Source: an uncultured Planctomycetaceae bacterium
GTDB taxonomy: Bacteria; Planctomycetota; Planctomycetia; Pirellulales; Pirellulaceae
Reading direction: 5' to 3'
Assembly: GCA_937967665.1 (NCBI GenBank)
Contig: CALBSZ010000015.1
Coordinates: 1-10,052, forward strand
DNA length: 10,052 bases
The translations under genes and the position numbers were made by a program. Shown piece after piece: positions 6,125 through 10,052 of the stretch (position 1 is the first letter of the stretch; each line of letters opens with the position of its first letter). The notes beneath the pieces were generated by a model, which was not told the DNA's origin, did no database searches, and saw only the letters and a program-made list of their open reading frames with translations.

Positions 6125-7483
6125 TTAAAAATTCAAAAAGTATTCAGGAATCGCAATAAAGTACTTCATATTCACGGTCCAGCGCGCGACCATCTTGATC
6201 GGCAACAACATCATCATCAACAACAGGTTGGACAGCACCATGTACCGGAGGAAGCCCATGCGGACAAACAAGTCTCGAAAGAAGCGGCTGTACAACACCA
6301 GTGCCGGAGGCAGCGCGCCAAGGTACAGCAGCAGCAAGACGATGCCCGGGGATTCACGCAGCAGGATGTAACCGAGTTGCACTGCCGTCGACGCGTCACT
6401 AGGCGCTTTCGGCCGAGCCTGCCCTAACGCCGATATCCAGAAGTATTCGGACAGGTCCACGTTATTCAGGGCGACTACCTTATGGGGATCCCACGCCTCG
6501 TAAGGGCCGAAGAAGTTCCAGTTGGGACCGCGTAAGAAAGTCCCCATGACGATCAACGTCACCCACAGCACCAGGAATCCAAACTGGAATGTGACGTAGG
6601 CGAACTTTCGATCCGCGATCGTGTAGTAGCCATTGCCCTTCTTGTTGAAGTCGAGAAACGGGATCGCCATCAGTCCAAAGACGACCATACTGGGCAGCAC
6701 CACACCCGCCATCCAGGGATCGTAATAGACCAGCATTTCCTGCAGCCCCAGGAAGTACCAGGGAGCCTTGGACGGGTTCGGTGTCTTGACCGCGCTGGCC
6801 GGTTCTTCCAAAGGCGCTTTCAGAACAATCGCCCAGACGATCAGCAGTGCTGTGAGCGCGACCATGCAGATCAATTCGGTGTAGACCAGATCGGGCCAGA
6901 CCAGAACCTTTTCTTTATCCAACGCTTCCAGCGGTTCCTCGCCGTTGGCGATCCGGCGGTCGTTGATGACGGCCTTGTAGGCGCCCAGCCAGGTAAAGTA
7001 ACCCAACAGGAAAACCATGCCCACAATCGGCACGTTGTCCGGCTTCCCTACGATCGAATAAAAATCCTGGTCGGTCATGGACAGGCCCATCAGGAACAGA
7101 GCGATATTCAATCCGGACCAGGCCACGAAAGGACGCACGAAGAAGTCGCGCGCCACAAACATCAACGACAGGACCGCCAAACTGCCCACCGTGTAAACCA
7201 CCGGACTCATCAACCAGTCGGCAAAGTCCATCAGCACGAGAGGCATGCCCCACGGCGTGCCTCCGAACGCGAACGCGGAAGCGATCGTCAAGATCATGGC
7301 GATCGCCAGCCAGAACAACGCCGTAGTGACGGGCAATCCGCCGACTCGAAACAGTTCCTTCGAACGGCCCGTGCGCCACAGGTAAAATGCGGCGACGGCG
7401 TTCATCACGGCCACAAACAAGAAGTAGCCGCCGAGAAAACCGGAAACCTTCCCGAGAAACAGGTCCTGATCTATGTGGTGCAT
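6125..7483 (-). CDS. Cytochrome b C-terminal (subunit-IV-like) protein with extra N-terminal membrane domain
   Basis: The 452-residue product is a membrane protein with about ten hydrophobic helices. Residues from about 195 on resemble the C-terminal half of cytochrome b or PetD: a helix starting at WPDLVYTELI, then TPNPSKAPWYFLGLQEML at 234-251 and further helices. The quinol-oxidation loop motif usually written PEWY is here APWY (240-243), so the usual Glu is absent; similar forms occur in several bacterial menaquinol-using complexes. Residues 1-175 form about five additional helices that subunit IV does not have and that I do not recognise. The C-terminal part also has extra helices (about 381-433). 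It works with the b6-like gene just upstream as the quinol-oxidising core. The ATG at 7483 has no strong ribosome site. Confidence 0.92.
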   Translation of the reverse strand: MHHIDQDLFLGKVSGFLGGYFLFVAVMNAVAAFYLWRTGRSKELFRVGGLPVTTALFWLAIAMILTIASAFAFGGTPWGMPLVLMDFADWLMSPVVYTVGSLAVLSLMFVARDFFVRPFVAWSGLNIALFLMGLSMTDQDFYSIVGKPDNVPIVGMVFLLGYFTWLGAYKAVINDRRIANGEEPLEALDKEKVLVWPDLVYTELICMVALTALLIVWAIVLKAPLEEPASAVKTPNPSKAPWYFLGLQEMLVYYDPWMAGVVLPSMVVFGLMAIPFLDFNKKGNGYYTIADRKFAYVTFQFGFLVLWVTLIVMGTFLRGPNWNFFGPYEAWDPHKVVALNNVDLSEYFWISALGQARPKAPSDASTAVQLGYILLRESPGIVLLLLYLGALPPALVLYSRFFRDLFVRMGFLRYMVLSNLLLMMMLLPIKMVARWTVNMKYFIAIPEYFLNF

Positions 7484-7558
7484 ATGTTTCTAGTAGCGGG
7501 CACACTCCGTGCGCCCTCAACCCCTGTTACGGCACACAAAGTGCGCCTGCATTCGTGA

Positions 7559-8335
7559 CTACATTGGCGCACTGATACCGCCGTCCTTGCGGACGCGCCA
7601 GAAGTGGATCGCCAGCAACAGCGCCACGCCCAGCGGAATCGCGATACAGTGCAACACATAAAAGCGATTTAACGTTTCCTCGCCGACGAAGCGCGCGCCG
7701 AGCAACCCGAAGCGCGCATCGGAGGCATTGGTAATCATGTCAATCCCATCGACGCTCAACAACTGCGCCCCCGGACCTTCGTAACCCAGGAACGGAGTGG
7801 CACGGGCCATGTTCGAACCGACCGTGATCGCCCAGATCGCCAGCTGATCCCACGGCAAGAGGTAGCCGGTAAAGGACATCAGCAGCGTGAGCAACAACAG
7901 AATCACTCCGACCACCCAATTGAATTCCCGCGGCGGTTTGTAACTGCCGGTCAAGAATACGCGATACATGTGCAGCCAGACCGTGATCACCATCGCGTGG
8001 GCGCCCCAACGATGAATCTCGCGCAGCAACCCCAGCGACGTGACGTCGCGCAAGGCCAGGATGTCGTTGTACGCCCACTCCAGCGTCGGCCGATAATAGA
8101 ACATCAGCAGGACGCCCGTGATCGTTTCCACCAGGAACAAGAAGAAGGTAACGCCCCCCATGCACCACGTGTAGCTGAGAGCGATTCCCTGCTTCTTAAT
8201 CGAAACGGGATGGAGATGCAGGAAAAAGTTTGTCAACATTACCACGACGCGATTCCGTCGATCCACCGGCATCGGGTGCCGAATGACGCTCTTCCAAATC
8301 TGCGACTCGCGGATAATTTCACCAAGTGAGGCCAT
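7559..8335 (-). CDS. Cytochrome b, b6-type N-terminal subunit
   Basis: This 258-residue protein carries the two b-hemes of a quinol:acceptor oxidoreductase in the cytoplasmic membrane. The heme ligands are H108 and H122 (IHRWGAHAMV to WLHMYR) and H229 and H244 (VLHCIA to AIHFWR). The first pair is 14 apart and the second 15 apart; the longer second spacing is the b6f signature, against 14 in bc1. C58 in TWCMGG aligns with the Cys that covalently holds heme c_i in b6f (YCLGG). Other b6-like landmarks are TGYLLPWDQ at 156-164 and the ending RKDGGISAPM. The loop between helices C and D is longer than in chloroplast b6. The length fits a split b6-type subunit, with the C-terminal half encoded next, 75 bases downstream. 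The start at 8335 gives a complete amphipathic N-terminus. Confidence 0.95.
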   Translation of the reverse strand: MASLGEIIRESQIWKSVIRHPMPVDRRNRVVVMLTNFFLHLHPVSIKKQGIALSYTWCMGGVTFFLFLVETITGVLLMFYYRPTLEWAYNDILALRDVTSLGLLREIHRWGAHAMVITVWLHMYRVFLTGSYKPPREFNWVVGVILLLLTLLMSFTGYLLPWDQLAIWAITVGSNMARATPFLGYEGPGAQLLSVDGIDMITNASDARFGLLGARFVGEETLNRFYVLHCIAIPLGVALLLAIHFWRVRKDGGISAPM

Positions 8336-8374
8336 ATCGATTATTTCTGCAAAACCTGAGTGGATGTAATTTGC

Positions 8375-9568
8375 TTAGACGGGAACAGACGAGGACGGGT
8401 CTGCCCACTGCCCCAGTTCTTCCTGAAATTTGCGGCTTTTGTCGACTTCCAACTGCCCGTCGTCGGCAATCCGAATCGCAAAGCGTTCGAGCGGCCGGGG
8501 CGCCGGGCCTTCGAAGTTGATGCCGTCTTTGTAAAAGCCGCTGCCGTGACAGGGGCACTTGAATTTCTGTTCCCCTTCCAGCCAGTTCGGCGTGCAGCCC
8601 AGATGCGTGCAGACCGACTGGATGGCCGTGATCTCGTCCACCCCCTCGTATTCCGTGCGCACAATCCAGACACCGAATTGAGCTTTGAACTTGGTCTGCA
8701 CCTGACCTGGCGCATATTCGTCAGGAAAGCCGACTTTAAAGCGCGTCGGCGGCTCGGTCAGGATGTTCGGAAACATGAACCTCGCCAAACCCAGGACCCA
8801 CAACAGGTGCGTGACCAGCAGCGACGAAAAGCCGACGGCCAGCGAACTTCCCAGGAACACGGTCCCGACGGACGAAAAGAAGCCGCGTCGATCTGTCGAC
8901 GTTCTCACGGCCGGTGTCGGCGCCATGGCGTATTCCGGCTTGGCGGGCATCGGCGGGACTTCAATCTTCCCCTTGGCCGGCTTCGCCTTGTCGCCCTGCC
9001 CTTGCTTGGCAGCTTCCGCTTTGGAAATAGGCCCTGGCTTCGACGACTTGCGCGCCGCCGCCAGAATACTCGCCGTATCCTTGGGACCCGTACTCGCCGC
9101 GGGAGCCGGTTTCGCCGCTTTGGCTGCGGCGGGTTTGGCCGGCGAACTCTTCGCCGCCGGGGCCGCCTTGGGAGCGGCCTTCGGCGCGGCCTTCTTGGCG
9201 CCGTCCGCGCCCCGCGCGGCAGCCAGCATCTCCGCTACCGACATCTCGCCAGGCTTCTTCGCCGGTCCCGCCGCCGGTTTTGACGCCGCCGGCTTGTCTT
9301 CGCTTCCGCCGCCAGCAGCCTTTCCTCCGCCATCCGCGCCCCGCGCAGCGGCCAGCATCTCCGCTACCGACATCTCGCCAGGCTTCTTGCCAGACGCCAA
9401 GGCCGCTGGCTTCTGCTCCGCCGCGGGCTGCTCCGCCGCCGCCGACTTTTCGGGCGCCGCCGGTTCGGCAGCACCTTCGTCACTCGCGGACGCAGCGCCG
9501 CCGGCACCATCGCTCGCGCGGCAGGCGGCGAGAATGTCATCGACCGACATGTTGTCACGGTCAGCCAT
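8375..9568 (-). CDS. Rieske 2Fe-2S protein with repetitive N-terminal extension
   Basis: The 397-residue product passes electrons from quinol to the cytochrome c part of the complex. The C-terminal Rieske fold has CTHLGC at 320-325 and CPCHGS at 338-343: C320, H322, C338 and H341 bind the cluster and C325 and C340 form the usual disulfide. A twin-arginine element DRRGFF at 226-231 leads into a membrane helix (about 232-262), as in Tat-exported Rieske proteins. Before it lie about 225 residues, far longer than usual, rich in Ala, Pro and Lys and with repeated motifs of the form MSVxxxLAAxR at 7-17, 66-76 and 109-119, and DTASILAAAR at 164-173. These should stay in the cytoplasm. The ATG at 9568 is chosen over an in-frame TTG at 9586 because GGAG at 9582-9579 lies ten bases upstream. 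It is the first gene of the cytochrome operon, followed after 39 bases by cytochrome b. Confidence 0.95.
   Translation of the reverse strand: MADRDNMSVDDILAACRASDGAGGAASASDEGAAEPAAPEKSAAAEQPAAEQKPAALASGKKPGEMSVAEMLAAARGADGGGKAAGGGSEDKPAASKPAAGPAKKPGEMSVAEMLAAARGADGAKKAAPKAAPKAAPAAKSSPAKPAAAKAAKPAPAASTGPKDTASILAAARKSSKPGPISKAEAAKQGQGDKAKPAKGKIEVPPMPAKPEYAMAPTPAVRTSTDRRGFFSSVGTVFLGSSLAVGFSSLLVTHLLWVLGLARFMFPNILTEPPTRFKVGFPDEYAPGQVQTKFKAQFGVWIVRTEYEGVDEITAIQSVCTHLGCTPNWLEGEQKFKCPCHGSGFYKDGINFEGPAPRPLERFAIRIADDGQLEVDKSRKFQEELGQWADPSSSVPV
9204..9259 (-). repeat. Direct repeat copy within the Rieske gene
   Basis: This 56-base block recurs at 9333-9388 with two mismatches by eye. It encodes the second full GEMSVAEMLAAARGADG unit. 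The two copies are 129 bases apart, which is a whole number of codons, so the protein frame is kept. The near-identity at DNA level suggests recent duplication or gene conversion. Confidence 0.85.
9333..9388 (-). repeat. Direct repeat copy within the Rieske gene (partner of 9204-9259)
   Basis: This is the partner copy of the 56-base block, encoding the first full GEMSVAEMLAAARGADG unit in reading order. The flanking linkers differ in sequence, so only the motif block is duplicated closely. Confidence 0.85.
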
Positions 9569-9578
9569 ACGTATATCA

Positions 9579-9582
9579 CTCC
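9579..9582 (-). promoter_or_regulatory. Shine-Dalgarno of the Rieske gene (decides the start)
   Basis: GGAG on the minus strand stands ten bases before the ATG at 9568. It supports that start over the in-frame TTG at 9586, which overlaps the upstream side of this site. Confidence 0.55.
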
Positions 9583-9626
9583 GCAATAACGGTGCAAAAG
9601 TTTGGGTGAACGCCAGGTCTAACCCG

Positions 9627-9648
9627 CGCGTCGTAGAGTAACGACGTG
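9627..9648 (-). repeat. Leader hairpin upstream of the Rieske gene
   Basis: CGTCGT at 9629-9634 pairs with ACGACG at 9641-9646 around a six-base loop, extendable by one wobble and one C-G pair to an eight-base stem. It would lie in the 5' leader if the candidate promoter is used. No function is evident. Confidence 0.4.
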
Positions 9649-9667
9649 GTCAGGGAAAAGACACAAA

Positions 9668-9695
9668 GTAATACTGTTTCCCTAGTTGCGAACAA
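9668..9695 (-). promoter_or_regulatory. Weak candidate promoter of the Rieske/cytochrome operon
   Basis: The minus strand has TTGTTC at 9695-9690 and TATTAC at 9673-9668 with a 16-base spacer. A start near 9660 would give a leader of about 90 bases before the Rieske ATG. The perfect short inverted repeat AGTTG-CGAA-CAACT (9684-9697) covers the -35 and could be an operator. Matches to consensus are moderate, so this is tentative. Confidence 0.27.
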
Positions 9696-10024
9696 CTGTG
9701 AAAGTGGGAGACTTCACGGCCCGCGTCTTGCCAAGTTTCAACGAACAACAAGCTCTTGTCAACCCAAGGGCGCATGGTCAAGATTGTCGCACGCCACGGT
9801 TTCAAAAAGAAGTTCGAGACCGCGCATTCCCAACGGTTTTGAAGTGCGGTTTAATGTCGCAGCCTGCTCCGCACGGCCGGCGGATACGGGTGACTTCCTC
9901 TGTGCTGCAAACCTCGTACAATCAAACGTGACGATCGCAGCCACCGGACCACTCGCCGGGTCCAATTACGAGACGACTGGCATACGAGTACCGCGCGGGG
10001 CGCGCGGCAGAGAGACTTGGAGCT

Positions 10025-10052
10025 ATGTCCAGTAAAAGCACTCGGATTGGGT
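10025..10052 (+). CDS. Possible start of a divergent gene (partial, uncertain)
   Basis: An ATG at 10025 opens MSSKSTRIG and stays open to the window edge, only 28 bases. A GGAG at 10019-10022 precedes it but is too close (two bases) for an ideal ribosome site; AGAGAG at 10011-10016 is better placed. The N-terminal composition (Ser/Lys/Arg) is plausible for a protein start. A TACAAT lies about 100 bases upstream. Nothing can be said of its function and it may be chance. Confidence 0.2.

Larger units (their letters stand above)
9587..10024. other. Upstream region of the cytochrome operon, no gene recognised
   Basis: About 440 bases hold no convincing gene. Open frames exist on both strands (for example plus 9646-10035), but their products are compositionally irregular, match no family I know and have no clear ribosome site. 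The region contains a candidate minus-strand promoter (9668-9695), an inverted repeat overlapping its -35 (9684-9697), a leader hairpin (9627-9648) and a TACAAT on the plus strand at 9917-9922 that could serve a divergent gene beginning near 10025. It is most likely the control region between two diverging transcription units. Confidence 0.5.

Noticed and set aside
9204..9388. CRISPR-like or mobile-element repeat
   Set aside because: Only two copies, in frame within a coding sequence and encoding a protein motif; no transposase, terminal repeats or spacers are present.
8360..9641. Plus-strand open frames opposite the Rieske gene, Ala-rich or Arg-rich
   Set aside because: Their repeats are the antisense of the repeated motif in the Rieske tail; the Rieske cluster motifs fix the minus strand as coding.
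9646..10035. 129-codon plus-strand frame in the upstream region
   Set aside because: No ribosome site, irregular composition and no recognisable domain; it also overlaps the likely control region.

Overview
The window reads as a chromosomal segment of a planctomycete, most likely of the Pirellulales type. This rests on a moderately GC-rich sequence, a Rieske/cytochrome b operon with an oversized multiheme c-type subunit, an Ala/Pro/Lys-rich extension on the Rieske protein, and a cupredoxin fused to a carboxypeptidase-regulatory-like domain. The taxonomic call is inference, because no rRNA or marker gene is present. All confidently called genes lie on the minus strand, so transcription runs from high to low coordinates.

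Layout in transcription order. (1) 10052-9587 is a leader or intergenic region with a weak candidate promoter and two small inverted repeats; a divergent plus-strand gene might begin at 10025. (2) 9568-8375 is a Rieske 2Fe-2S protein whose Tat-type anchor is preceded by about 225 residues carrying repeated short helical motifs. (3) 8335-7559 is a b6-type cytochrome b with b6f-like histidine spacing and the Cys that binds heme c_i in b6f. (4) 7483-6125 is a subunit-IV-like cytochrome b C-terminal protein with an extra N-terminal membrane domain and an APWY motif in place of PEWY. (5) 6025-4700 is a membrane-anchored coiled-coil protein with one CXXCH. (6) 4660-1148 is a PDZ-like plus seven-CXXCH protein. 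(7) 1147-914 is an intergenic leader with a TATAAT box and hairpins. (8) 913-134 is an exported amicyanin-like cupredoxin. (9) 116-1 is the start of a lipoprotein, cut by the window edge.

Genes 2-6 together look like a quinol-oxidising b6f/bc-type complex in which the usual cytochrome c1 or f is replaced by a large multiheme assembly. The copper protein next door is a plausible soluble or periplasmic electron carrier for it.

The most striking point is that reading frames 5 and 6 are in the same frame, separated only by one TGA (4702-4700) and 13 sense codons. The downstream part has no export signal although its seven hemes must be attached outside the cytoplasm. Read as one polypeptide it would be a protein of about 1625 residues with eight heme-c sites, one membrane anchor, a coiled coil and a PDZ-like domain. 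The TGA is therefore a mutation, a sequence error, a leaky or recoded stop, or a real split that needs another explanation for export.
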